The notes beneath the pieces are model-generated. The model saw only the letters and a program-made list of their open reading frames with translations, had not been told where the DNA came from and did no database searches. A stretch of 64,000 nt of DNA from Gimesia alba (GTDB lineage: Bacteria > Planctomycetota > Planctomycetia > Planctomycetales > Planctomycetaceae): assembly GCF_007744675.1 (NCBI RefSeq), contig NZ_CP036269.1, forward strand, positions 5,497,546 to 5,561,545, in the 5' to 3' direction. A program made the position numbers and the translations under genes. Each line of letters starts with the position of its first letter. Positions within the stretch are counted from its first letter, which is position 1. Positions 45,088 to 53,455 of the stretch are shown in pieces.

Positions 45088-46368
45088 ATGAGTCTTTATC
45101 ATCACCAACACGTTCAGACGAGCCGTCGGGGCTTTTCACGCCGCAGCTTTCTCCGCAATGTTTCCCTGGGGGCGCTGGCTGCGGGAACGTTCAGTTTTCA
45201 CGACTTAATGAGTGTCTCGGCAGAAGAACTTCGCAAGCAGGGCCGTTCAATGATTCTGCTCTGGATGGCGGGCGGACCGAGCCAGTTTGAAACGTTTGAT
45301 CCCAAACCCAACACTTCGAGTGCGGGCGATAAAAGTGCGATTCAAACCTCTGTCACCGGAATCGAAATTTCCGAAGACTGGAAAAACACAGCCAAGGTCA
45401 TGTCGGACATCGCGTTGATTCGCTCAATGACGAACAAAGAAGGCAACCACCAACGTGCCACCTATCAGATGCATACAGGTTATGTGCCTTCGGGCAGCGT
45501 GAAGCATCCGAGCCTGGGTTCGAATGTCGCACGGGAAATTGGCAACCGTGAACTGGATATTCCTTCGATTGTCTCCGTTGGTGCCACCACTGGCGCTGGT
45601 TTTCTGGGTGTGGACTACGAACCGTTTAACGTCAACAATCCGGGCAGCATTCCCAACAACGTCGCTGCGACTGTGCCTGATCAACGCTATCAGAAACGAC
45701 TGGGTCTGTTAGGGCGCCTCGATACCGAATTTGCGAGCCGCGGCGGTGAAGTGGTCGTGAAGAATCATAGCAAGATTTATAACAAAGCCTCTTCGCTGGT
45801 ATTGAGCCCACAGACGGAGGTGTTTGATCTGAGCAAGGAACCCGACTCACTCCGTCAACAATATGGAGAAAGCAACTTCGGGAAAGGCTGCCTGCTGGCA
45901 CGCCGTCTGGTGGAAGCGGGTTCGACATTTATTGAAGTCCGTTCCAATGGCTGGGACAATCACTTTAACCTTTCTGAAGTGATCTCCCCCCGTTCACAGG
46001 AAGTCGACAAGGGCATGGCGGCGCTGATTACCGATCTCAAACAGCGTGGCATGCTGGATCGAACCCTGGTGGTTTGGATGGGTGAATTTGGTCGTACGCC
46101 GAAGATCAATGCCCGCGCGGGTCGAGATCATTATCCGCGTGTCTTTAATGCCGCCCTCGCTGGTGGCGGCGTCAAAGGCGGACAGGTAATTGGCGCTTCA
46201 ACCGACGATGGTTCGGCTGTGAAAGATCGGCCCGTGAACGTTACCGATCTGTTCAGCTCGATCTGCCATTCGCTCAAAGTCGATCCGAAAAAGGAAAACA
46301 TGAGTCCACTGGGCCGTCCGATGAAAATCGTGGATGGCGGCGAAGTCGTGACCGAACTGTTTTCCTGA
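45088..46368 (+). CDS. DUF1501 family protein (partner of DUF1549/DUF1553)
   Basis: GAGGAG lies six bases before the ATG. The N-terminus carries a twin-arginine-type signal (FSRRSFLRNVSLGALAAGTF). The body has DUF1501 marks: SMILLWMAGGPSQFETFDPK, IALIRSMTNKEGNHQRATYQ, GCLLARRLVEAGSTFIEVRS, GWDNH and WMGEFGRTPKINARAGRDHY. The final part is PLGRPMKIVDGGEVVTELFS. At 426 residues it is of normal length. Its gene follows the DUF1549/DUF1553 gene by 72 bases, so the two are likely co-transcribed and exported by different routes (Sec and Tat). Confidence 0.92.
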   Translation: MSLYHHQHVQTSRRGFSRRSFLRNVSLGALAAGTFSFHDLMSVSAEELRKQGRSMILLWMAGGPSQFETFDPKPNTSSAGDKSAIQTSVTGIEISEDWKNTAKVMSDIALIRSMTNKEGNHQRATYQMHTGYVPSGSVKHPSLGSNVAREIGNRELDIPSIVSVGATTGAGFLGVDYEPFNVNNPGSIPNNVAATVPDQRYQKRLGLLGRLDTEFASRGGEVVVKNHSKIYNKASSLVLSPQTEVFDLSKEPDSLRQQYGESNFGKGCLLARRLVEAGSTFIEVRSNGWDNHFNLSEVISPRSQEVDKGMAALITDLKQRGMLDRTLVVWMGEFGRTPKINARAGRDHYPRVFNAALAGGGVKGGQVIGASTDDGSAVKDRPVNVTDLFSSICHSLKVDPKKENMSPLGRPMKIVDGGEVVTELFS

Positions 46369-46401
46369 ATCAAACCGACTCTTCATAGCGCTCAGTGAAC
46401 A

Positions 46402-48597
46402 TCACGCTCCGGAAGTGGCTGCTTCACTGAGTGCTTTGGCTTGCGCGGCTGAGGTATCCATCGAGAGTGTGATCGTGACAGACCAGCGTCCCTGTTCGTC
46501 GGCGACAAACTCCCAGTGAGGAATGACCACCGAGCTTTGATGCACAAGTTCATAGCCGCCTTCCGACTGACTGATGGTTTCGATCGGAAAGGTCCAGATG
46601 TTGGCGGGCGAGGATAAGTCCAGAGCGGCATCTAATCCCAGCCATTCATCAACGAGACCGATGCGGTCGATTTTTTCCAGATCCAGTTTCGATTCCAACT
46701 GTCCCAGCTGCTTGCCGAGATGGTTGTAGTAATAACGGTCACTGGCACCGGCGGCGAGGCCGGCAAAATTGAACTCGACTCCAAAATGCAGGGGAACATC
46801 TGCGGGCAGTTGTGACAGTTCATAGTGGAACTCCAACGTGCCTGCCGCATTCTTGGCTAGCGAGACAGTTTTGGTCAGTTCCACTTCGTAGGGACCAACG
46901 TGCCCTTTGCGGGTCATCCGCACTTCACAGTAATCATCGGTGCGACGCAGTGAGCTGAGATACACGCCCTGCACAAAGTCGCCGACTTCTCCGCCGCCGT
47001 TGGCCACGGTATCGAGATCAACGCCGGGTTGATAGAAATGATCGACCAGCGATTTTCGGGGAGTGTGATCGTAGTGCAGTTTTTTATCCAAGTCAGGCTG
47101 TTTGAAACGGACGGCGTTATGAATCTTACCGATGTCTTCGCCGTTTTGAGATCCCTCTGCCCGTTCCTCTGCTGCTTTGCGAATGATGTCATGATAGGGT
47201 TCGGGACGACGATTCAACGTTGCCAGAATATTGTGTTTGGCACCACGGACATCCAGTTCATAGAGATGACCGCCGTGGGCAGGAGCCAGAAATCCGACGA
47301 GGCGATTGCTGGCCAGACGGACTTCCTTGCGAGCATCCAGGTTGAAATCGGCGGCTTCGACTTCCAGCCAGTTGGCATCGCGGTGTGTGATTTTTTCCAG
47401 CAGACTGTCTGCGGCAATCAGATGTTTGTAGATGGCGTTCCGCAGATGCGGGAGATACAGCCCGCCAAAGGCACCGTGCCAATACGGGCAGTTACATTGT
47501 GCGCGATAGAGTTCGGTACGTGCTTCGTGCAGAATCGGCAGATCATCGGCGTCCACGCCGGTCGCTTCCAGACTTTGCAGCCGATTACTGACCAGCAACA
47601 TCCGGGAATACATTTCATTGAGTTCCGAATATTTCACACGGAAGTTGCGCCAGAAGCCGCCACGCAAATATGGCTTCAAGCGATCGAAGCCTTCAACGTC
47701 CTTAAATTTTTCTTTCAAGTCGGCCAGTTCGAGCTGGCGATCTGAGGTGAGCGCCCATTCGGTCATCTCGCGATAACTGGCATCAGGAAGATAACAACTG
47801 CCCATAGGCGAGACGGTGTCCACGGATTCGGACATTGTAGTAACTTTTAACCAGTCGCTGTTCTGGCGGAGCAGATCCAGAAAACGCTTCAGCCAACCAT
47901 CCCGGTACACATGATCGTACGTGCCAGGCCAGGCGCCAAACTTTTCGCCGTCATCGCCAAACACCACGACGGAATGCGGATGATGATCGGCAATTTCTTT
48001 GAGGTAGTGAATCGTTTCGACAGGGTCAGTAAACGGAATCTGATAACGCAGGGTTTCGTTATCGGGAAAGATTTTGAGCAGACGGCCTTCATCTTCCGAA
48101 AGATAGTACCCATGCATTTTCTCAGCCCGTACGCCGGCGGCACTGAAATGGGAATCGTCCAGCAGCGTGTATTCCATGCCGGCATCAACAAGATCAGAAA
48201 CGAAAGCCTGTTCCCAGACGCGCTCAGGAACCCACATTCCGCGAATCGGTGTGCCGAAAAGTTTCTTGAGGTAATCCGTATACGCGGTTATCTGGCCGAT
48301 GCGGTCACAGCGGGGAATGCCCGCCAGAATCGGCTCGTAAAATGGTCCGCCCAGAATCTCTACCTGTCCGGATTCCGCCAGTCCCCGTACTCGATCAATA
48401 TACTCGGGATGTGCTTCGACCAGCCATTCCATCAGGCTGCCCGAAGTATGGAGAGAAAAAGGGATATCAGGGTATTCCGACAAAACATCCAGAAAGGGTT
48501 GATAGCTGTTTTGATAGGATTCTTCAAAAACCCCTTCAAAATTCCCGACTGGCTGATGGTTGTGAATGACTAAGACGAGCCGAAGTCGACAGCCCAT
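46402..48597 (-). CDS. glycoside hydrolase family 57 enzyme (alpha-amylase/4-alpha-glucanotransferase-like)
   Basis: The 731-residue protein begins MGCRLRLVLVIHNHQPVGNF, the first GH57 signature. The catalytic nucleophile glutamate is in GMWVPERVWEQAF, and the acid/base aspartate in VVFGDDGEKFGAWPGTYDHV. The rest fits the C-terminal beta-rich domains of GH57 amylases/4-alpha-glucanotransferases (WHGAFGGLYLPHLRNAIYKH, PLHFGVEFNFAGLAAGASDR). I chose the ATG at 48597 because AAAGGA is eight bases upstream; the frame stays open up to 48684. It should act on glycogen or maltodextrin in the cytoplasm, and glgA lies nearby on the same strand. Confidence 0.93.
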   Translation of the reverse strand: MGCRLRLVLVIHNHQPVGNFEGVFEESYQNSYQPFLDVLSEYPDIPFSLHTSGSLMEWLVEAHPEYIDRVRGLAESGQVEILGGPFYEPILAGIPRCDRIGQITAYTDYLKKLFGTPIRGMWVPERVWEQAFVSDLVDAGMEYTLLDDSHFSAAGVRAEKMHGYYLSEDEGRLLKIFPDNETLRYQIPFTDPVETIHYLKEIADHHPHSVVVFGDDGEKFGAWPGTYDHVYRDGWLKRFLDLLRQNSDWLKVTTMSESVDTVSPMGSCYLPDASYREMTEWALTSDRQLELADLKEKFKDVEGFDRLKPYLRGGFWRNFRVKYSELNEMYSRMLLVSNRLQSLEATGVDADDLPILHEARTELYRAQCNCPYWHGAFGGLYLPHLRNAIYKHLIAADSLLEKITHRDANWLEVEAADFNLDARKEVRLASNRLVGFLAPAHGGHLYELDVRGAKHNILATLNRRPEPYHDIIRKAAEERAEGSQNGEDIGKIHNAVRFKQPDLDKKLHYDHTPRKSLVDHFYQPGVDLDTVANGGGEVGDFVQGVYLSSLRRTDDYCEVRMTRKGHVGPYEVELTKTVSLAKNAAGTLEFHYELSQLPADVPLHFGVEFNFAGLAAGASDRYYYNHLGKQLGQLESKLDLEKIDRIGLVDEWLGLDAALDLSSPANIWTFPIETISQSEGGYELVHQSSVVIPHWEFVADEQGRWSVTITLSMDTSAAQAKALSEAATSGA

Positions 48598-48950
48598 GGG
48601 CCGCATCCTTTCATCTGTGTAATACACAGAACTATCGATTACGCTAAGAAATAGTATTATTTGATTTATGACACGAGCGAGCACCGCCCGCTCCTGCTTT
48701 AATCGCTGATCCCGCAGGACTTGGAACGAATCCGGCTTATAGTAAAGCCAATCTTTTATTAATCATAGAGGACTTTTTATGAGAATAAAATCCAAGTCCC
48801 CGTAAAATCGATACTCGCGGTCCCGAAATACTGTCGAAGGAAGGTCAAATGTTAAAGCAGGTAATTTTTCGCCAGATTGATTAACTGGGACAAGTCCGAA
48901 TCCGGGGCTGGATTCTCTATTTTACACCTGAGCCAAACGGGGTGAGAGAA
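48598..48950. other. intergenic region between galT and the GH57 gene
   Basis: About 350 bases on the minus-strand gene path. It holds the palindrome at 48615-48629, the Shine-Dalgarno of the GH57 gene, and a hairpin directly after galT at 48911-48952. No gene is seen. Confidence 0.6.
48615..48629. promoter_or_regulatory. palindrome just upstream of the GH57 start
   Basis: CTGTGT at 48615-48620 and ACACAG at 48624-48629 form an inverted repeat around AAT, ending 18 bases from the start codon at 48597 and just before its AAAGGA. It may be an operator or a leader hairpin near the ribosome binding site. Confidence 0.4.
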
Positions 48951-48952
48951 TC
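48911..48952 (-). terminator. hairpin overlapping the galT stop codon
   Basis: GATTCTCT at 48911-48918 pairs with AGAGAATC at 48945-48952, with an inner CACC/GGTG pairing (48925-48928 with 48941-48944). It begins at the galT stop codon. No clear T run follows, so termination by this structure is uncertain. Confidence 0.4.
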
Positions 48953-49946
48953 AGGAACCAAGCTGTTTTTTGAGCCGTTCCACGGCCTGTTCGGGGAAGA
49001 CCGGATTGATATACATGTTTGTCGCCAGCTCGAAGCCGGCCAGATGGGCCAGCCGCGGATAGATGCGCAGACTCCAGGCATAGCCGCCTTGATCGCTGGT
49101 CGTGAAGGGAGGGGTTTGGATGACAAAGTTGAAATCATGACTGCCGAGGATGTCTTCCAAAGCCAGCAGCAGGCGACGACTAAGGTCGCTGAGATCCTCC
49201 AGCTCCTGATCGGTGGATTGATCGAAGTGGGTTTTCAGCGTCCGCGGAACGATCCAGGTTTCAAACGCAAAACGGCTGGCATAGGGACAGATCACATGAA
49301 AATGCGGGGTCGACATCACCAGACCTGAAACGTGATTCGGCTGTTCCCGTAAAAATGTTTCAAACAGAGAACAGCCTGTCTCGGTGAAATGTTTCTGTGC
49401 GGCCTGTAGTTCCTGTTGCATGGCCTCTGGCACTATCTGACTGGCGACGAGTTGCGAGTGTGCGTGCCCCAGTGAGGCGCCTCCCAGAATCCCCTGGTTT
49501 TTGAAAATGATCACATACTCCAGTTGAGGATCGTCGCGATGCGTGGCGACGCGCTGTCGATAAGCGCGGAAAATCTCTTGAAACTGGGATGGTTCCAAGC
49601 GCGTGATCTGCGTCTCAAACTGCGGACATTCTACGATGACTTCATGCACGCCGTAATGATTCGAACCACAGGCAGCGACAGCATACGGAGTCAGTGCGGG
49701 ATATTTATTCGCCACAACCCGCAAACGCCAACCAGGCTGGTTGGGTTGAGTCTCGGCCGGACGCACGGCGTACAATTCGGGAGTCGTCTCGTCTTCTTTG
49801 CCTTCGGCAAACGGATCCGAGTCAAGTTGTTCCTGTGTCATCTCGTAGGGAGTCGCATCACTGGACAGCGCAATCGGACGCTGTGCACGTTCCGGTGCGA
49901 AGATAGTGGTATAACCCGTAAGAGGATCGGTGCGGATCTCAGACAT
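48951..49946 (-). CDS. galT: galactose-1-phosphate uridylyltransferase family protein
   Basis: The protein is 331 residues. Early signatures are EIRTDPLTGYTTIFAPERAQ and WRLRVVANKYPALTP. The active-site region is GASLGHAHSQLVASQIVPEA, with HAH in place of the HPH of E. coli GalT and the following Ser/Gln as in the shorter bacterial and archaeal type. A second His pair is in STPHFHVICPYA. It transfers UMP between glucose and galactose 1-phosphates in the Leloir pathway, or between other nucleotide sugars. It is next to the glycogen synthase gene at 49996, with about 50 bases between, and likely co-transcribed with it. Confidence 0.9.
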   Translation of the reverse strand: MSEIRTDPLTGYTTIFAPERAQRPIALSSDATPYEMTQEQLDSDPFAEGKEDETTPELYAVRPAETQPNQPGWRLRVVANKYPALTPYAVAACGSNHYGVHEVIVECPQFETQITRLEPSQFQEIFRAYRQRVATHRDDPQLEYVIIFKNQGILGGASLGHAHSQLVASQIVPEAMQQELQAAQKHFTETGCSLFETFLREQPNHVSGLVMSTPHFHVICPYASRFAFETWIVPRTLKTHFDQSTDQELEDLSDLSRRLLLALEDILGSHDFNFVIQTPPFTTSDQGGYAWSLRIYPRLAHLAGFELATNMYINPVFPEQAVERLKKQLGS

Positions 49947-49995
49947 AAAAACAGTTAGCTATTGGGGACAGAAAAAAAGAGACGTTCACCGCTCA

Positions 49996-51507
49996 TCAAT
50001 GCGAGGCAGAAACCGATTCGGTATTATTGGCACGGTAGCTGCCGGCACGCTGATAGACCGAGAGATAATTCTGCGCACTCTGTTTCCAGGACCAGTCTTT
50101 GGACATGCCTGTGTGCTGCAGTTGATTCCAGGTCGGTTTATCCAGGTACATGTCGATCGCACGGCGCATTTGTCGATACAACACGGTCGAGTCAAAATGC
50201 CAGAAGGAAAATCCGTTGGCAGTGCCGTTTTCCAGGTTCTCTCCCGAGGCATCGACGACCGAATCGGCGAGTCCGCCCACTTCATGCACGAGCGGCACAG
50301 TTCCATAAATCAGGCTATACATCTGGTTTAAACCGCACGGTTCAAACTGGCTCGGCATCAGAAAGATATCCAGGCCGGCTTCGATCTGATGGGCTAAACT
50401 CTCATCAAAGCCGATGTAGGTCGCGACTTTGTCGGGAAAGCGTTTTGCCAGATCGGAAAAGGAGGCTTCGTGATAGGGATCGCCGGTCCCCAGAAAGACC
50501 ATTTGCACATCCATCGCCAGCAGATTTTCGGCAGCGTCCAGAATCAGAGAGAACCCTTTCTGATCGGTCATGCGTGAAATAGTTCCCAGCAGCGGGACAT
50601 CCGGCTTTTGGGGCAAGCCCATCCGTTCCTGCAGGGCGGCTTTACAGAGCGGCTTGCCTTGTGTGACGGTCGACGCGTTATAGTGGGCCGCGATGTTGGG
50701 ATCGATCTCGGGATTCCATTCTGTGGGGTCGACTCCATTCAGAATGCCGACCAGACGCTCGGCGTGCGTATCGAGAACGCCGTTCAAGCCGTAGCCGAAA
50801 CGTTCGGTCCGAATTTCTTGCGCATAGGTCGGACTGACGGTGGTGACCATGTCGGAAAACACGATGCCGGTCTTCAACAGGTTGAGCTGACCGAAGAATT
50901 CCATTTGATGTCGATTGAAGTATTTCCAGTCGATGCCGGTCAGCAGCATATCCCAATGCCAGTATTGACCTTGAAAGGCCATGTTATGGATGGTGAACAC
51001 CGAAGCCGTTTTTTCAAAACCGGGGCGGTCCTGATATTCAATTTTCAACAGTGCGGGGATCAATCCGGTCTGCCAGTCATTCGCGTGAATAATATCGGGG
51101 CTCAAACCAAGTTTGTCAGCAAACTCCAAAACCGATCGGCTGAAGAAAATGAATCGTTCGCAGTTGTCCTGATAATCGCGACCGCTTTCGTGATACAGTT
51201 CCGGTCGATCAAAATAGCGGGGCTGATCAATCAGATAGACGGTGACGCTGGACTCGGGAAAGCTGGCTTTACGCAGACCGGCTTCGACTTCCTTGCTGCC
51301 GACGGTAATCGAAACCTTTTCCGGGCAGACTTCAAAGTCATCCGGATTCAATCCCCGTTTCGCCGTCGATTGAGGGTAATACGGCATAAACAGAGTGACT
51401 TCATGCCCGGCTTCTGCCAGCGCTTTTGAGAGGGCCGAGGCGACATCGGCCAAACCACCTGTTTTTGCAAATGGAATCGCTTCGGAACTCGCTAAAACGA
51501 TTTTCAT
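49996..51507 (-). CDS. glgA: glycogen synthase (ADP-glucose, GT5 family)
   Basis: It is 503 residues, a normal GlgA length, and starts MKIVLASSEAIPFAKTGGLA with the ADP-glucose-binding KTGGLADV at residues 15-22. Further marks are HANDWQTGLIPALLKIEYQD, VFTIHNMAFQGQYWHWDML, GILNGVDPTEWNPEID, PLLGTISRMTDQKGFSLILD and the C-terminal FLMPSQFEPCGLNQMYSLIY GTVPLVHEVGGLADSV region. It extends alpha-1,4-glucan chains from ADP-glucose. galT and the GH57 gene follow on the same strand, so the three form an alpha-glucan/sugar cluster. A promoter with a perfect TATAAT lies at 51555-51560. Confidence 0.95.
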   Translation of the reverse strand: MKIVLASSEAIPFAKTGGLADVASALSKALAEAGHEVTLFMPYYPQSTAKRGLNPDDFEVCPEKVSITVGSKEVEAGLRKASFPESSVTVYLIDQPRYFDRPELYHESGRDYQDNCERFIFFSRSVLEFADKLGLSPDIIHANDWQTGLIPALLKIEYQDRPGFEKTASVFTIHNMAFQGQYWHWDMLLTGIDWKYFNRHQMEFFGQLNLLKTGIVFSDMVTTVSPTYAQEIRTERFGYGLNGVLDTHAERLVGILNGVDPTEWNPEIDPNIAAHYNASTVTQGKPLCKAALQERMGLPQKPDVPLLGTISRMTDQKGFSLILDAAENLLAMDVQMVFLGTGDPYHEASFSDLAKRFPDKVATYIGFDESLAHQIEAGLDIFLMPSQFEPCGLNQMYSLIYGTVPLVHEVGGLADSVVDASGENLENGTANGFSFWHFDSTVLYRQMRRAIDMYLDKPTWNQLQHTGMSKDWSWKQSAQNYLSVYQRAGSYRANNTESVSASH

Positions 51508-51970
51508 AAATTCCCGATCTATCTGGATTTCAGATCTCTGAACGTGTCTACAATATTATATAGGGTATTATCGGTTGAAAGTAACGGATCTGTAAACACA
51601 AGTGGAGTCGAAACCCGGTATTGGATCGCTCAATTCATAAAGATTTTTCAGAAATCTCGACATCAAAAGTGTCTATTTGGGAAGGCCTCCCATGAGTGTG
51701 TGCGACTCTCGTTGGTGCGGTGGTCTGGTTTTACCTGTTTGTTCAGTAAAAATAGCGAACTTCTGCTGCAAAATAGGGAATGTGTAATTGCGGATCAATT
51801 TCAGATTGGAGATAGTATAGCCTGGGTTTTCCGCATCAATCCCCGGTTCGGGTGAAACGCGTCCATCATTCAACCAGTCATTCAAAGCGACACGCATATA
51901 ATAATCGTAGCATTTATGAACCTTCTTTTGCCGCCCTTCGAGAGTACGACTCTGAGTCTTAATTTCTGAT
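51508..51970. other. divergent intergenic region glgA / histidine kinase
   Basis: About 460 bases. It holds a probable glgA promoter near 51555. No gene is convincing in it, and I see no repeat or hairpin of note. Confidence 0.5.
51555..51584 (-). promoter_or_regulatory. candidate sigma-70 promoter of glgA
   Basis: On the minus strand a perfect -10 TATAAT at 51560-51555 has TTACTT 18 bases upstream (51584-51579). The -35 is weak. It lies about 50 bases upstream of the glgA start, giving a leader of roughly 40 bases. Confidence 0.45.
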
Positions 51971-53431
51971 ATGAATGATCCTTCGATTCTGGAAAATCAA
52001 CCGAATTCAACAGACAGTTCACAAAATGAGTCTGCGCAGGCACAGTCTACCCCCGCACCAGCAGCACAAGCGAAAATTCATCACGATGCCTTTACCTGGG
52101 AACTGCCGGCCGAAGAGATCACGCTGCGTATCCGCTGGTTTGGTCTGTGTGTCGGATACGTGCTGGTCAACTTTGTAGGGAACGACTCAGCGATTCAGGT
52201 TCCCCAGCTCAACTGGATCCTGACACTGGGTGCGATTTATGCACTCGCCGATACCTATTTCAGTTTTCGCGGTCGCGTGTTTCTGGGCGAATGGCCGCTG
52301 ATCATTTCGGTGATGGAGGCGCTGTTTATCGGTCTGCTCTGTCATTACGATGCCGGCCTGAACAGCCCGTTCCGTTTTTATTATCTGCTCTCGCTGATTG
52401 TATGCTCGATCCGGCATTCGCCGGCGATCGCCTATATGACCTTGGGACTGCACCTGATCAGTTTTACGACGATTCTGTTTACGAGCCCTTCCATCCCTGC
52501 CGACTGGCTGACGCAATTACTGCTGATGATTGTCTGGATGGGCTGGGTCGCGTGGGCCAGTATTGCCTTTTCGAGTCTGGTGAAGCGAACGAGTATGGAA
52601 CTTTCGGCTGCGAATGCCCAGCTTCAGCAAAACCAGGAATTGCTGGAAGAACGCATCGCCCGCCGTACCAACGATCTGCAGGAATCACAGGCGTTACTGG
52701 TGCAGCAGGAAAAGCATGCCGCCTTCGGTTTGCTGGCCGCCGGAATTGCGCATGAAGTGGGGAACCCGCTGGCAGGAATCAGTTCGCTGGTGCAGCTTTT
52801 GAATCGGCATAATAACGACGAATACACGTGCAAACGTCTGCAGGAGGTCGATGGCCAGCTGCACCGGATTCAACGCATCCTGCGGGAACTGATCGATTTC
52901 AGTCGACCGGCGACGACGGAACGCAATCGCTGCAACATCAACGAGCTGATTACCGAGTCTTTGAATATTTCGAAGTATTATAAACGCAAAAAAGGCAAAA
53001 AGATCATCACCCGCTTTGCTGAGAATCTGCCGGTGGTGCAGGTGGTCCGGGATCAGCTCGTGCAGGTGTTTCTGAATCTGATTCTGAATGCGATGGACGC
53101 GACGGAAGAAGGGGAATCGATCGAGATCACCACACAAGCCCGCGACGGCCAGATTTTGATTTCCGTGCATGACAATGGTCAGGGCATTCGAGAAGAAGAC
53201 AAGCCAAAACTGTTCCAGCCTTACTTTACAACAAAGTCAAAAGGAACGGGCCTCGGTTTATTTGTGTGTAAAAATATTCTTGAGCACTCGAATTCCGGAA
53301 CAATTGAAATTGATGAAAGTGTCAAAGCTGGCGCGAAATTTATCGTCTCATTGAACTGTGACGAACTACAGGGGTTGGCGGAGATTCCTCCCGGCCCGGC
53401 GAATGAAATCAAATTTGTAATAACGACATAA
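51971..53431 (+). CDS. membrane sensor histidine kinase
   Basis: About five to six membrane helices occupy residues ~55-205 (LRIRWFGLCVGYVLVNFVG, LTLGAIYALADTYFSF, IISVMEALFIGLLCHY, FTTILFTSPSIPADW, LLLMIVWMGWVAWASIAFSS). A linker coiled coil (ANAQLQQNQELLEERIARRT) leads to the dimerisation domain with the phosphoacceptor H261 in AAGIAHEVGNPLAGISSL. The ATP domain has LVQVFLNLILNAMDATEEGE, DNGQGIREEDKPKLFQPYFT and SKGTGLGLFVCKNIL. There is no large external domain, so the membrane helices themselves probably sense the signal. It lies 24 bases before the response regulator gene. Confidence 0.92.
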   Translation: MNDPSILENQPNSTDSSQNESAQAQSTPAPAAQAKIHHDAFTWELPAEEITLRIRWFGLCVGYVLVNFVGNDSAIQVPQLNWILTLGAIYALADTYFSFRGRVFLGEWPLIISVMEALFIGLLCHYDAGLNSPFRFYYLLSLIVCSIRHSPAIAYMTLGLHLISFTTILFTSPSIPADWLTQLLLMIVWMGWVAWASIAFSSLVKRTSMELSAANAQLQQNQELLEERIARRTNDLQESQALLVQQEKHAAFGLLAAGIAHEVGNPLAGISSLVQLLNRHNNDEYTCKRLQEVDGQLHRIQRILRELIDFSRPATTERNRCNINELITESLNISKYYKRKKGKKIITRFAENLPVVQVVRDQLVQVFLNLILNAMDATEEGESIEITTQARDGQILISVHDNGQGIREEDKPKLFQPYFTTKSKGTGLGLFVCKNILEHSNSGTIEIDESVKAGAKFIVSLNCDELQGLAEIPPGPANEIKFVITT

Positions 53432-53455
53432 GCAGAAAACAGGATTGAACCCAAC

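Noticed and set aside
51544..51897. Overlapping frames of 103 and 74 residues between glgA and the histidine kinase
   Set aside because: Neither has a ribosome binding site or recognisable composition, and they overlap each other on opposite strands.
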